Below, one piece after another: positions 25,146 through 37,819 of a stretch of 64,000 nt of DNA. The stretch's first letter is position 1. The number at the start of each line of letters is the position of its first letter. A program made the translations under genes and the position numbers. Source of the DNA: Reticulitermes lucifugus (Eukaryota; Arthropoda; Insecta; Blattodea; Rhinotermitidae); contig JAKCWW010000925.1 in NCBI GenBank assembly GCA_026260175.1, forward strand, positions 1 through 64,000. Direction: 5' to 3'. The notes under the pieces were generated by a model. The model did not search any database and had not been told where the DNA came from. It was given only the letters and a program-made list of their open reading frames with translations.

Positions 25146-28100
25146 AAATTACAGAGTTACTTATATTCTTCACCGAATTAAGATCACTTTTCATTTCATC
25201 TTCAGACCTTACATACGGTCGCATTTTAGGCCTATATAAAATAGAGAATAACAAAGTAGATGAAAGGATGAATTTGTAATATGTCTCGTCATTTGCTTCT
25301 ACATACCAAAGGAAACCATAAAATATCTCAGCCACGACAGTCGGCGGTAGCTTGGCTGAAATTCATATCGGTTAGTTTCGGAATACAAGTCTTGTATTGT
25401 AAAGTAGGCTGAAAATAATAGACATCCTGCCTCTCCTCTTTCGGGTCCTGGTAGATAACCAGACCCATAAAGCGGAAGTCGATTCACCAACTCCCAGTAC
25501 ATCACTTCAGTCTCAGACGTGATATGACACCATGGGGTGAGATTTGTAGAACAAGTTCTTGCCAGCTCTCTTACGGAGTGAGGAATTTGAAACTTTAGCG
25601 CGGGATGAAGTTGTGTTGTGTGAAGTTCGCCTGGTAAGTCCGTTGTGCGGACTGGATTTAGTGTAGGTCAGAGTTCCTTCCCACTCAGATCTTTATCGCC
25701 TTGTTCTGCTTCACTCAACTAAAACTCTCAAGTAGAAGTACATGAAAATTATTTTCATAATTTACTGAAAATGTTGCATTTGGTTTGATAGAAGAATGGT
25801 GCGAACTAACCTTGCTCCATAATTTATATTTTCCACCAAACGATTAAATTAAGGACGAGGTGGGTAGGAAATTTATTATGAAAGGGGTAAACAGGAAATA
25901 CATGCAAAACTTTGAGGAGTAATGCCATAAATAACGAATATTTGAAGTACTCAGACTCAATGAAAAAAACGAGTAAGTAATGTGATTCATCATTGACGAA
26001 ATGATTTTCGTTAAGACGGGATGGACATGTTCAAACTTCAGAAAGGTATTTCTTAGTAACATTTGAGATGACAAGCGCATTTTATTTTATATTTCAATAC
26101 AAGATAAAGCTACAAAGAGGTTCAGGGTGGAACATGTATTTCACGCACAGTGTCCTAGCGAAAAAGTATTTAGTCTACTAACATCAACTGAATGACATCT
26201 GCTGTACATAATGATACAACTCAAGTTTCAAACATCACAAAACGTCGAATGAGGAGCGAGAGGGCTTTTATTGATACATGGTATATAATGAGATGCAGAA
26301 CATTCTTTCACACATACAATGTGCTCCAAAATCGCTTTACCGAGAAGAAAATTGTAACGTCGCTTTCTTACGAATTATAATCACTGTTAAAATCAGTTTA
26401 AACCTGTTAAAACTTGTTTATGTATGTTTCTCTTTCGTTTTCATGCATCTCAGCAGTTTGGCCTTGAAATCCTTTGTTGTAGGTACGTAGCAGTGAGTTG
26501 CGGTAATGAATCATAAACTGAAAACAGAACAGTATCATGTGATCACGTGTTGTTTTCGGTATGGACATAATCAAAAACAAAGAGTTTTCCCAGAAGCAGG
26601 AGGACTTGGAGCTTCCAGGAACGATCATTGAGGCAGAATTCAAGACGGTGTATGAGGACAAAAATTAATGAGCTGCCACTGTCAATTCCGTAGCTGAACG
26701 TTGACAAAGGTGTATCGAACAAAATGGCAGACATATGGAACAAATGTCGTAAGAGAGTATTCTTAATTATATTTCTTCAGAAGTGCTTTTTTTTCGATAA
26801 AGCGATTTTTGGAGGACTATTTTCGACCTAATGTGTATTTAAGGAAGCACAACGCACTTGACATATAAATAAGTAAATAAATAACTGTAAACATGTGCTA
26901 TTACATAAAAATATGAACCACGAAACTTGAGATTCCAACGGCAATGAACATGACATGTAGTTTAGTGGATACGGATCAACGTTTCCGAGAAAAACGCTAG
27001 CTTCGCTAGGTATAGGTTTTTAATCTTTCTTTTAGTGTGGCGAACTTCAAATGGAAGACATCACCTTTTTGTGTCTCTACACCAACGGGATGGACTTGGC
27101 ATGAAAGTTTCACATTAACTGTTGAGAAGATGTAATTTATGTTTGCATGAAAACACTATAAACTCCAAAATAAAATGTATGAGAAATAGCATGTTAATAA
27201 ACACTAAGATAGGCTGGGCATATAGATAAGCTTTTGCTCTTCGTATGGCAAAACGCGAAGAGCCGGAAGGGAATAATTATTGTATACGAGAAGAGAGACC
27301 ACGTTGATTTGACGTCTACTGAGACTTCCTTGTTATTGAATATTTTAACGTGTAATTAGAAACAATAATTACTTCGCTGTTGCAGTAGGATACACACGCT
27401 TTGCTCAACATCACGCGACAGAAGACAAGTTGATTAAATCAAACATGTCTACTGTAGAAACGCACACATATTGTTCGTGTCTATTTAACATTGCACAAAT
27501 GGAACCACTGACTACAATAGAGATATACATTTATTCGGAGCTACGTAAATCAAGTAATTTGTGTATGAAGAGTGACAAAGCCCAAATATACACAAAAGCA
27601 AAATTTCATAAAACTTACTGGTTTATTACAAAGTAAGTTATAATGCTTAAATTCATTGATTTAAACACGGAATTCAGGTATTTGTAAAATTCAATTAAAA
27701 TTAGAAGCAGTCTTCAGTTGATATTAAACACGTGTTAGCGTGCATTACTGCATTATCTTAATGTGTCGCCAACACCCTGGTGTCAGCACCTAAGGCTACC
27801 TTAAAGGCAGGCATTAACATTTTATTTATGAGTACATTTGGGGCGCGATGCCCACTACATTTCTGATAAAAGCACAAAAACGAAGACGATAATAATTTCC
27901 AGCGGAGTGGTCTGTAACCTAACTTAGAATCAAGATGAATTTAGGAGTCCATTTTTCTACGTAGATACAGATTTTCTGTCAGGGCTGGGAGAAGCAGTCT
28001 CGAAACCTATACCTTCTAACATCAGATCCGATTTAATTATATATACATTCCTGAAATACTTTACCTTTTCTCTTTACAATATGTTGATACTGCCTATAAT

Positions 28101-28246
28101 TATTAAGGCTTGTTTACTCATTCACATAAGTTCGTCTAGACAAAGTTAAATATCGGTGGTTTAAAAAGAAAGAAGATTTTTAATATCATATATGTTAGTG
28201 ACAACCCGGAGTTAATCTGTGAATAGTCCAAAAAATTGAAGGGAAC

Positions 28247-28271
28247 TATTATTATTATTATTATTATTATT
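28247..28271. repeat. (ATT)n microsatellite
   Basis: About eight ATT units. Confidence 0.9.
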
Positions 28272-28367
28272 TTATCCTTTTGAATTATCAGAAAACCAAT
28301 AAACTTTGAAAACGGAGAATATAAATGTAACTCATTTTATCACCAATTTTTTCCAAGTCTTTCTTAG

Positions 28368-28633
28368 TTTTTCCTTTTCAGTGGCGCAAAAACCGAACTC
28401 GGGCCTAGGCCGCGTCATTGTTGAGGTTTATAGACCACAGACAATTAACAAACACATGTACGGCAGGACTCCTATCAACGAGTGATAAACCCGTCGCAGA
28501 GGCCGCTATCTATATCACAGAAAACAAACACAAGAAACGAGCATCCATGTCATCAGTGGGATTCAAAACCGCGATTCCAAAAATCAAGCGGCTGCACACC
28601 TACAGTTTAGACCGCACGGCCACCTGAATCGGC
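28368..28633 (-). repeat. tRNA-derived SINE (family A)
   Basis: Matches the family in gggcctaggccgcgtcattg, cacaagaaacgagcatccatg, gggattcaaaaccgcgat (B-box complement) and the terminal gaccgcacggccacctgaat followed by cggc. A T-rich start marks the former A-tail. Possible but imperfect flanking similarity was seen. Confidence 0.85.
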
Positions 28634-28639
28634 TTCTCT

Positions 28640-29640
28640 CTTAATCGGTAATTAAAATTATTCTCTCCTTTTACACTACATAAATTATCCGTGGGGTCAT
28701 ATCTCAAAATAGAAGATTCTTTAAGCCATCAGGTCAATGCGCAGTAGACTGTGTCTATGAACAGGTCTGGCTGATTTAGATAGAATTTTATTTTTCGTTT
28801 TTCAAATTCCAGTTTCTGATTTTAAATTAAATATTACAAATAATTTTACCTATCGATATTCTAGAATTTAATAGAATGGGGCTTAGTATTGAAGTATTTT
28901 ACTCACACAGGTTTTCAAGAATTTCTCGCTTTTATGCAATCCAAATTTCGCTCCTGTGTTCACAGTGCCACTCCAACAGAACTTAAGACTGAAGAATCTC
29001 GTCTACATCCTCTACAGTAAGAAAAGTGAAGTTATTTCTCTCCCAATTAGGTCTAGGCCCTCAATTTGTCTTTTATCTTATGGATTAATGTACAGATCTG
29101 AAGTTTCTTCTACGCTTCAGCACCAGGTTGTGTCCTTTTTATATCCTACAGGGTTTGTGCGAAGCCTATGAATATATTTATCATTCCACGTCAATTTGCT
29201 ACTGAAAACACTTGAAGCTCTGAATTATATGCATATATCGTCACAAGTTGTGGGGTGGGAGTGAATTGGCATTAGACTGTACACTTCGAGCGTATTCGTC
29301 TCTTGGAACTTAACCGGATCACGAACTATGCAGCCGATAACTTTTATGAAATTCAAACCTTGCCTCTGAAATACGTGTACAAGTTTATCATTAAGGCTAC
29401 CTGCTCAGTATTGTTTATAATTAGGGAAAGTTACTGCTTTCCAGAGCAAGGACATGTTATATTCATTAGTTCACTTAATAATATTAATATTAATAATAAT
29501 TCAAAACTTGGACACAATATTCTGTGTAGCTGTACGCACACACGTCTTCAGAAGAAGTTAAAAGCTTTTGTTATGTAAGGTGTATCTGGAAACTATGTTG
29601 AAAAAGGTCAAAGATCTACCGAAACTATCTGCACTACGCT
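28640..29640. other. no recognisable gene
   Basis: Short frames only (91 codons at 29303-29578) with no domain. Confidence 0.45.
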
Positions 29641-29644
29641 ATCT

Positions 29645-29860
29645 GGTAATTTTTTTTTGTTTGCTCAAGTGACCTAGGTATTCACAGTTTAAGCAACGGA
29701 TTTAGAGCTTGAATAGCCCCAGAGGGCACATAATACAGCACACCACACAATACAACAGGGCGGTCCGACACCCCTCCCTGTCCATGCAATTGGGGTAACA
29801 GAATACGAACTCCTCAAGCACAATAGCCACAACGCGATTTACGAACAAAGACAGAGAGCT
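29645..29860 (-). repeat. possible degenerate SINE
   Basis: A T-run at the plus-strand left side would be an A-tail. The opposite end carries a tRNA-like stretch (ggagttcgtattctgttacc on the minus strand) with a B-box-like core. It does not match family A or B clearly. Confidence 0.3.
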
Positions 29861-29869
29861 AGGTATGAC

Positions 29870-32420
29870 AATCCAACTGGAGTATTTCCTTGTCGGAAAC
29901 GAGGCTAGAAATGAAATCTTGTGCTCAAAGCAGATGATTGCAGTGTCTATCAGAACTGTCGGCTAATGTTTCAGAAAAGGGGCGAGAAAACTCATTAAGA
30001 CAAAGATAACACTGCAAGATAAACAACAAGATGAATTGACTTTCATTAAAGCAAAGGGACACCACGATAAATGCTAAAATGAAAGGGGTGTAGGATGGAG
30101 GAAGAAGAGACTGCAAAATGACGGATGAGAGAAATTCCATTATGTGCCACTCACTGATAGTAGCAGCGATTCATAATGTTTCAGACCGCCTTTCAATAAA
30201 GTCCATTGTCTTATATCTGTTACACGGAATGATGACTATTATTGAAAACTGCAGTTACAACTGTACGACTGATTTGTTATTTGTTCTGCACTGCTCTTCT
30301 TTGCCAGTACAATGACTACACAGAATTCTTACCGTCGCGAAATGTCAGCCCCTCAAAACAGATTTTACGGTTACATCACAATAAATTTCCTCCCTGCGCA
30401 AAATGCTTCTTAGTGTATTACCTCAAGAAATATACACACAAATGTGAAATCGACTACATACATAGGTTAAATGTGTGATAATTTTACCATTCATTTACTT
30501 GACTCAAGCGCCGAGCACAGGAAAGGGTTTTGTATCTGACAGGAATGAAGACCTTTTGTTACACAGGTTAGCTACGATAGGTTAATTTGTGGTTCGGACA
30601 GTAAAAATACGATATAGACCAAAATATCTTGTAAAAGAAACTTCTTTGACATTGGCACATGCAACTGGGAATAGGAGGATACAATTGGTAACATTTATTA
30701 GTTGAGTCAAATAGTACAGGAGGATTTCTTCCGCTAATAAACAAGATGCAATTATGGGAGAGTGATAGCCCTGGCTCAAGTGTTCTTGCGCCTCTGACGA
30801 ACCACTTAGATTCCCTGTAATCTAGAGCTTGTTCTACCGACTGAAGAGACTTTTTCAGCGATGAATTCCTTAATTTGCTGTGTTGAACTTCTCAGACTTA
30901 ATAAAAGAGCTAAAAACTATAGCACTTAGCATAAGTATAAGGAGGTCTGTAATTGTTGAAATAATTTTCTTGGCATAGTAAGCATAGAAGTGCGTAATTT
31001 GTATATAGGAAGTAATAAAGAGAGATAAAGACTAGAGCTGATTGAAGATTATCTGCTAGAAATAGTAATTAAAAAGTGAAAAGAATTATATGTGTTACAT
31101 GGCTGTGAAATGTAAATTTTCCCTATTAAGTGTAGTGCCTTAATTTATAAATCTGATGCAAAAGCTGACGGGAATAACAATATGGCACCAAGTTGTCATA
31201 GAAGAGTTTCATTATAATAAGAGTATGCTACTGATTTTTATTTACAGCGCTGGTTCTGTTTCAGGTGCATGAGTCCTAAAACGTCAAATAAAGTGGGAAG
31301 ATGTTCACAAGAAGTAGTTAAGTAATAATTTTTGAGGCGTTATTTATATAAGGCATTACCTCCTAATCGGAAGAAGAAACCGAAAATCTCAAAAGGGATA
31401 TCCGGTAACCTGGCCTAAATTCTACCAAGGTATGTCCCGATTGCGAGTATAAACATTTACAGCTACACAAATCTGCTTGATGTAATCTAATTTAAGATCA
31501 CAGAGCTCCATACACCTTAGATCGAAACTCCTCCAACGCTCTGTTCCTGGAGATAAAGACACAGAATCTTGCACCTAGAACAGCATCCATCAGGTACTTG
31601 TGACAAAGCAGTGATTGAACTTTGAAGAGTTGTTGTTTGCCGAAGCACCCAATTAATTCCTCTCTGTATTAATTAACACAGTCGTGGTGTTTGCTTAGCC
31701 CATCCCATTATCTGAAGATACATCCAATTAGATACTGCAGGCAAACACAAAGTGACCGCAACAGTCACGTGTTTCCCAAGGGTTGGAAGCTCATTAGTTT
31801 ATTATACATACTAGCCTCGTGCCATGAATACTGCAACAGCGCCATGTGATAGAATTCTGAATATTGCCTTCTCTAGGACCCTTCTAAAATAATTATTTTA
31901 ATGTATTGTTTAACCGTAGAATAATATGGCACATGGACGGATGTTGCTTTTGTGTAATTAGCATTACTACTTAATATTCTGGAGAGGTCCCAGCTCGATT
32001 CTTGTCACGGAGGCGAGCTGTCCTAACGGACTTTCCGTCCTTCCGAAAAAACAAATACTGGGTAGGATTACTGCAGAAGAAACATACTTTCGAAGAAGTT
32101 GGCCTACATGTGCGTGTACGATTAGTTACACATAATTGTGAGCTGTGTGGTCACGGTCTCTTTAAAAATGCTAATGCGTTATGTTATATTACTGAATATA
32201 ATGAAGATCTTCAACAAAGGTAATGGCTATTCCGGCCAACATTGGAACATCGTACCTTCACAATAATAAGTTACCATATTTACGCCAGTTTAATTGTGTT
32301 AAAGAATAAATTTACATATTCGTTATACCTAAGGTACTTCTATCATCTTTTTCCCTGAAGACTGAGACAGTAGTTGTTAGAAAACCTTCTTATCTATCTA
32401 CAAAACAAAACCCGCCACGA
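29870..32420. other. no recognisable gene
   Basis: About 2.5 kb without a recognised gene or bounded repeat. Confidence 0.45.
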
Positions 32421-32425
32421 TTCGT

Positions 32426-32559
32426 GTCTTCTGGAATATTAAGCCATGTTTAATGGTAAACACTATTCGGAAATCCTTGACACTGAATATGAAGGCACTA
32501 CGCTCCTTCGAAATGTCGGTAACTAATTACCAGTCAACAGGCCTAAAGTCCCAGAAGAC
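32426..32559. repeat. fold-back repeat copy 2
   Basis: The left end gtcttctggaatattaa is mirrored by ttaaagtcccagaagac-like sequence at the right end (32545-32559). Inside, an arm reads cttcgaaatgtcggtaact and its mirror contains tttccgaat on the minus strand. The copy is 134 bp and is followed by ttgaatctg, the same flank type as at 59329. Confidence 0.6.
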
Positions 32560-32803
32560 TTGAATCTGCAACAACCCAGCTTTCATAACCTCTAATCTCG
32601 TGGCAAAACGTCATGTCTTAGACGAGATCAGTCATGATAGTCACAAACCCAGGAACGGTATATCCTCACAGAAGAGAAATCTAACCTCGTAACTAAACAA
32701 TGAAAATTAGTATACTGCATAGATCAACACCCATTTAGTCTTACTTATCATTAAATTCAGGTTCGTATAGCGAAACAGTGACATCACATAGCCTAAGTTT
32801 CTA

Positions 32804-33059
32804 TTTTTTTCTGTGGCACAACAGAACAAATCGGGCCTAGGCCGCTTCTTTCTGAGGTTACTAAGTCACACACAATTTGACACTAACACGCCGTAGGAAT
32901 CTTCTTATTGTGTCATCAATCCGTTGCACAGGCCACTACCTACAAAACACAAACACATGAGACGAACATCCATGCCTTTAGCGGGATTCAAACCCGCGAT
33001 CCCAACAATCACGCGGCCGCAGACCCACGCCTTAAACAGCACGGCCAAAGGGATCGGCC
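32804..33059 (-). repeat. tRNA-derived SINE (family A)
   Basis: Well-preserved copy: T-run start, gggcctaggccgcttctttc, gacgaacatccatgcc, gggattcaaacccgcgatcc (B-box complement) and the end cacggccaaagggatcggcc. An 8-bp phrase tttctatt occurs at both flanks (32798 and 33063) and may be the target-site duplication. Confidence 0.9.
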
Positions 33060-33605
33060 ATTTTTCTATTATTTAATGCCATAATACAGCATAGCAACAC
33101 GATAGATCGCTTTACGTATTAAAGTGTTATCATTAGTAAAAAACGAATATAGATGGACAAATTGACTGTGAGATATATTTTATATGACTCCCTTGCCTAT
33201 ACGGAAATTAACAGATAAGAAGGAAAATATCTTTGTATAGTAAAAATTATAGACTATGAGGAAGGAAAATCATACTCGACACAAATTGATGTGACAGTCC
33301 TAAGACAGCCGGTCTGTTCTCTTTATTATTACGAACACTGTCATGACTATATTTGTATCATTATTTGTATCATTACCGTCGTTATTATGAGTTAGTCTCG
33401 TGATATATAAATTGTAACTAAATTTAACACGTGCATCACACATGTGAATTAAATAAATAAACTAAACTAAATAAACTGTCTTGTCAGTTTGAACTCAAAA
33501 TATAATTATTAAAATTCCATTATAATAGCTCTTAAAATGTAATTATTAAATGTATTAATTTCCTTCTGTTTTTAAAATAAGTAAAATCTCAATATGAATA
33601 TGGTA

Positions 33606-35328
33606 AGGTGGTACAACTTCTATCAATTCAGACAAAACATGCTGTAATGTGTAAAACACTTGAACAAGATAAAGTATCTCTGCTGAAACATGTTCTGTGT
33701 AGATTGATGAATAAGTCAAGTTTTTCGTATGAAAATGTTTAATATTTTAACTATAAAAATTTAGAATACTCCTTGCAATTGATCAGAAATGTACCTCCGT
33801 AGGTACAATTCCGATCACTTGGTGGTACAATCCTGATCAGTGGCATCTACCACAAAAGAACTGCCTCTTGCCTTTCTCACCAACGCATATTTCATGGTAA
33901 CAGACATTACATTTCTTGCAACACACCCCGTCACCATTTTTCATAGATTTGGCAGTGTAATAGTTTAAGAAGCAAGAACCTCACTCGTTGCTGGCGAATT
34001 TTTGTAACAATGAGTCTCTCTTCGGCTCTTGTACCTATGAGATTACTTTGACCACTTGTTGTTCACTTTGTCATTGTTGGAAAAATACTTTTTTATTTAG
34101 GATTTCTTCCAGATTTTGATCAGAGTAAGGTGGGCCGAAGGTTTTGTTTTTCATTTCCTTGATAACGTCTTTTTTCAGGTGTCGGGAAGATGTTCTTCAC
34201 ATTTGAGATACTGTTTGACGCTGAATTATTTGTTGTGTTTGAAGTTGACGCTGTGGCGTCAGCAGTGTCTCCATTTTGACTGGAGATTACCATGCGCAAT
34301 GCCATTGATGTGCAAGATGATAGTGTTGCCTTGGTAGTAGTGACAGTGGCAGCAGTGGTAGTAGCTGTACGGGAAGAAGGCTCAAACAGTGATGCAGGAG
34401 CAAACTTCTCTTCTGAAACAATATCGGCAGAGGAAGGCTTTATTCCGTGCATTCGAAACCTTTAGCAGCACGTCCAACTGAAGCAGCTTTGCTCCACGCA
34501 CCGGAGAAAACTGCACAAAACCTTGCTTTCGTGATATGTTCATTTTGATGCAACAGGTCTCGTAAAAGCATTTTTATTAAAAATTAGGGTGTAGGACTAA
34601 AGGATAGTGAAAGGTCGTATTCATGCCCATTTTTGTCTAAATTTTGTACATTATTCCCAATAATGAACTAATAATAAAATATTGCAAATTTAACTTTTTT
34701 AATATTTTCAATAGATATCGTGCTATTCACCTTCCCTAAAAATACTAGAAACTTCACAATGCTGGGTGTGGCTTGGACGAATCCAGTCGAACGATCTCTT
34801 CCCCCTGGGAAACAACTAAGCTGTATTAAACAATGCATTTTGAAACTCAATTCCAATTATTAGTGTCGAGATGAATTTTGTAAAACATTTTTCATCCAAT
34901 CGAAATTTTACCTCCTGTACCGATAAAAAATGTACCCGAGGTAGAATAGGAGAAACAATCAAGTAATTCCAAACTACCTCTAGACGTGGCAGTAACTGTC
35001 ACACAGGCCAACCATAAGGTGATGTCTGAAAAAGCGGGAACAGAAAGTTTCACTCTAACTTAAAACCAGTAACGTCAGTTGCTAGGTAAAACTAGACAGT
35101 CTTACAACAGGACAAATAGCTAAGCAGCAGTACTAACCTTTCCTCACGAACAGAATTGCAGCTCTGAAACACAAGCAGCTGTGTGGATGAAATTAACGTA
35201 GATAATTCAGCAAGCTTTCCGCACCACGCCACCATAGTCAGATAAGTGCTAGCGTCAAGACGAAACGAGAAAAATTCGTTCATACTTGCAATAATCAGCA
35301 TTGTACCTACATCGACAATGTACCACCT
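33606..35328 (-). mobile_element. pogo-type DNA transposon with TA duplication
   Basis: The element starts AGGTGGTACA at 33606 and ends TGTACCACCT at 35328, perfect 10-bp inverted repeats. TA lies directly outside at 33604-33605 and 35329-35330, the duplication expected for the Tc1/mariner-pogo group. Repeated subterminal phrases (ggtggtacaat, gtaggtacaat) lie inside both ends. The minus strand carries the last third of a pogo-like transposase (33837-34571). The rest (about 34600-35300) has no transposase-like coding sequence, so the copy of 1723 bp lacks the DNA-binding and catalytic domains. It was mobilised in trans or deleted after insertion. Confidence 0.75.
33837..34571 (-). pseudogene. 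pogo-like transposase C-terminus with PHD-like finger, broken
   Basis: Three consecutive pieces read in order on the minus strand. From the ATG at 34571: MLLRDLLHQNEHITKARF, then SGAWSKAASVGRAAKGF, the helical segment that follows the DDE domain in pogo/Tigger transposases and precedes a GIxP motif. The frame then shifts by one base into GIKPSSADIVSEEKFAPAS and a Ser/Thr-rich linker (34120-34452). After further disruption a final piece ends at the TGA 33837-33839: GDGVCCKKCNVCYHEICVG and FFCGRCH. Its C-x2-C, H-x2-C and C-x2-C spacing fits the second half of a PHD zinc finger, which some insect pogo-type transposases carry at the C-terminus. An upstream Cys is also visible but its partner appears replaced. 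The DDE core is absent. The plus frame 34116-34337 is a shadow. Confidence 0.75.
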
Positions 35329-35339
35329 TACTATCTAGT

Positions 35340-37550
35340 TAAAGCTGGCCTGTCCGTCGCATCTATTCACGTCTTACGTCTCTTCCTTCATTTCGGTAAC
35401 TCTTCTGCCAATACGTAACTTTTCAATTCCTCTGAATTGTCTCATCGAAACAAATGTAATTTTTCCTTGCATCTGCAATTCACTAGGGACAACTAACTGG
35501 CTCTGAGAAAAACGCACTACTGTGGGGTGTATCCTGCATTTTTTATGTTTTTATCTGAAATCCAGCATTCTGGCTCTCACCACAAAACTTTGTTTTTCGC
35601 CCATAACTATGGAGTATTAAAGCAGGTATTTCCATTTCATTTTGCTAATATTTTCATTGTTATTACACGTAAGAAATATTTATGTTATTAAAAACAAAAT
35701 ACCTATAACTTCAAGCCCGAAACATAAGTAAGTTGCAGCAGAAGAATAGAGTTCCAGGTTCTTTGTACTTTCATGCTTAGGGCGTCCTTACATGTCAAGT
35801 GCAGAACTGGACACCAGAAGGTCATCAGCAAGCACTCGAGTATCAGTGTTTTCCACACAACGGAACTACAAAGTAGCCAGCAGACAATGGACTGACTGCA
35901 GTACGAATATCATTATTAGATTACTGTTCCTTTGTTAGGATACCTCTTGGTTAACTCGTGTTGTAATTAGACTAAGAGTGCTGCATTACGCAAACTGCAT
36001 CTTGTCTCCAAGATTGGAATCGCTGGCCACGGATGCTGGTGCTGCTGCTACTTTAAATTCAAATGGCTGTACTTGTCGTCATCATTAACACAAGGTTTTA
36101 TCTCGAGAGGATTACTGTCCACAGGAAACAATGACTTGGTAGCTCAGAGCCGTGCTTGCAAAAATCGCGGTTAAATGTTAAGATTCTGGTACATCCATGG
36201 CTGGAACGTTTTGACTTTTAGTGTTTATCAGAAGGTTTTTCACAGAGGTGCTGAGATCGGTTCTCGGCCTATCCCACTAGACATGGAAGTGTTCCTCTGA
36301 ATAAACTCCGCATTGTGAAGGCATGTAAAATGAGTGGAAGTGTAATTGCATTAATTATTTGCTACGGTACAAAATAGATTTAAAACAACTGTGAAAGTTT
36401 TCTGTATGCCTTTACCTAGAGGGTACGTACTTCCAAAAAGAGCTCTTTTTATGAATAATAGAAAAAAGAAATATTGACAATTTGTTCTGAATAATGTCTG
36501 TGTAATCTATGTAGGTCATCTTTATCTCTAGATAAAAGTTTACCTGACGGGTTATACCATTGGAAAACATATCAATGTTATCACACACACACACAAAAAG
36601 AAGAATTTGTTGCTGCGGAAATATGCGATTGAGTATTAGCATAATTTATTCGAAACGAAAAAGAATACATTTTTTACTGTCAGCAGGGCGAAACACTTTT
36701 GGTGTTTTCGAGCTGTTATTTCTCTTATTCGTGAAGAATTTGAATAGAATCTAAACACAGTAACTACATCCTTTTTTGTTCTATATGGGCTGATGCTTCA
36801 TGTTTAGGCCGTCAATATTTTCTCCGGCATCTCTGGCTGTGCCTTATATCTTGCACTTACCTCGTAAACGTCGAGATATGGTATCATTTTTACGTCTGTC
36901 GTTGACAGCGAGATACCGTAATACTCGACTTTCTCTCGTAGACCCAAAAACATATTATTTCTTATTCTTATCTCTTAAAAGGTGCTAACTGTTTCTAACG
37001 CTTCAATTCCTACGTCACAGAGAAAACAGTGTGTCTCACTTACAAAGACAAATTGCATAAATTAAGTAGATTGTCTAAGATGTTATTTTTGTCCAATGTT
37101 AAGACAAATTGGAATGTGTTGAAAATTTTCAGTTACAATCCCAAACAAAAAATTAAAGAAATTTCTTCTTGTGAGAGTCGAGTTCTTACATGTAGACAGG
37201 CAGACGGACGGCCATGTATGTCTGGGATAGTAGTTATTATTTTGACATGTGTCATAAGGTATTTCCTAAATTCATTACAATTTCAGACAGCTGTTAATTT
37301 AAAAGGACTCATAAACAGAAATCCATCTCCTCGAACATAAAGAGTAAAATAGTAACATGCCTACAAAAAAGCAGTATCTCAGCTGTACTCATGTATTGGC
37401 TAATTTGCACTTCTGCTTTATGGAAATCATTCACGTACCACGGTGCTTGAAAATAATTATCTGGTAACATATTAACATATACACCTTTACCTCAAACAAA
37501 ACCTCGTACCAGCCACGTTCAGCCCTATTTTACACGTCTATTTTCGCGAA
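35340..37550. other. no recognisable gene
   Basis: Short frames only, including 103 codons in the plus strand at 37029-37340 if the preceding region is considered; none shows a domain. Confidence 0.45.
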
Positions 37551-37552
37551 TT

Positions 37553-37816
37553 GGCCGACCCCGGTGGCAGCGCCGTCTAAGGCATGGGTCTGCGTTCGTT
37601 CGATTGCTAGGATTGCGAGTTCGACTCTCGCCTGCGGTGTGGTTGTCTGTCTCTTGTGAGTGGTGTGAGTTGTCAAGTAAAGTTCTCTGCGTCGGGCTGA
37701 TCACTAGTCCACAGGAGTCCTACCGAGTGTGGCTTGTTTATCTGCGTGTGATCGTAGAGCCTCAATAATGAGGAGGCCCTGGCCTACTAGGGGTTGTTGC
37801 GCCATGGGAGAAAAAC
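37553..37816 (+). repeat. tRNA-derived SINE (family A), plus strand
   Basis: The only family-A copy on the plus strand. It opens ggccgaccccggtggcag, continues with tctaaggcatgggtctgcg (A-box region) and gagttcgactctcgcc (B-box), then the body gtctgtctcttgtgagtg, tcctaccgagtgtggc and ggaggccctggcctac, and ends in an A-rich stretch. It is diverged at many positions; no clear duplication. Confidence 0.85.
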
Positions 37817-37819
37817 TTC

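Larger units (their letters stand above)
24860..28360. other. no recognisable gene
   Basis: A 102-codon minus frame at 25027-25335 and smaller frames show no domain. (ATT)n lies near 28247-28271. A possible tRNA-like head near 25050-25140 is listed separately. Confidence 0.45.

Noticed and set aside
32002-32223. 73-codon plus frame with a C-x2-C motif as a zinc-binding protein
   Set aside because: A single C-x2-C pair without partners is not enough.
34116-34337. 73-codon plus-strand frame
   Set aside because: Antisense shadow of the pogo transposase linker.
37553-37640. tRNA gene
   Set aside because: Head of a family-A SINE.
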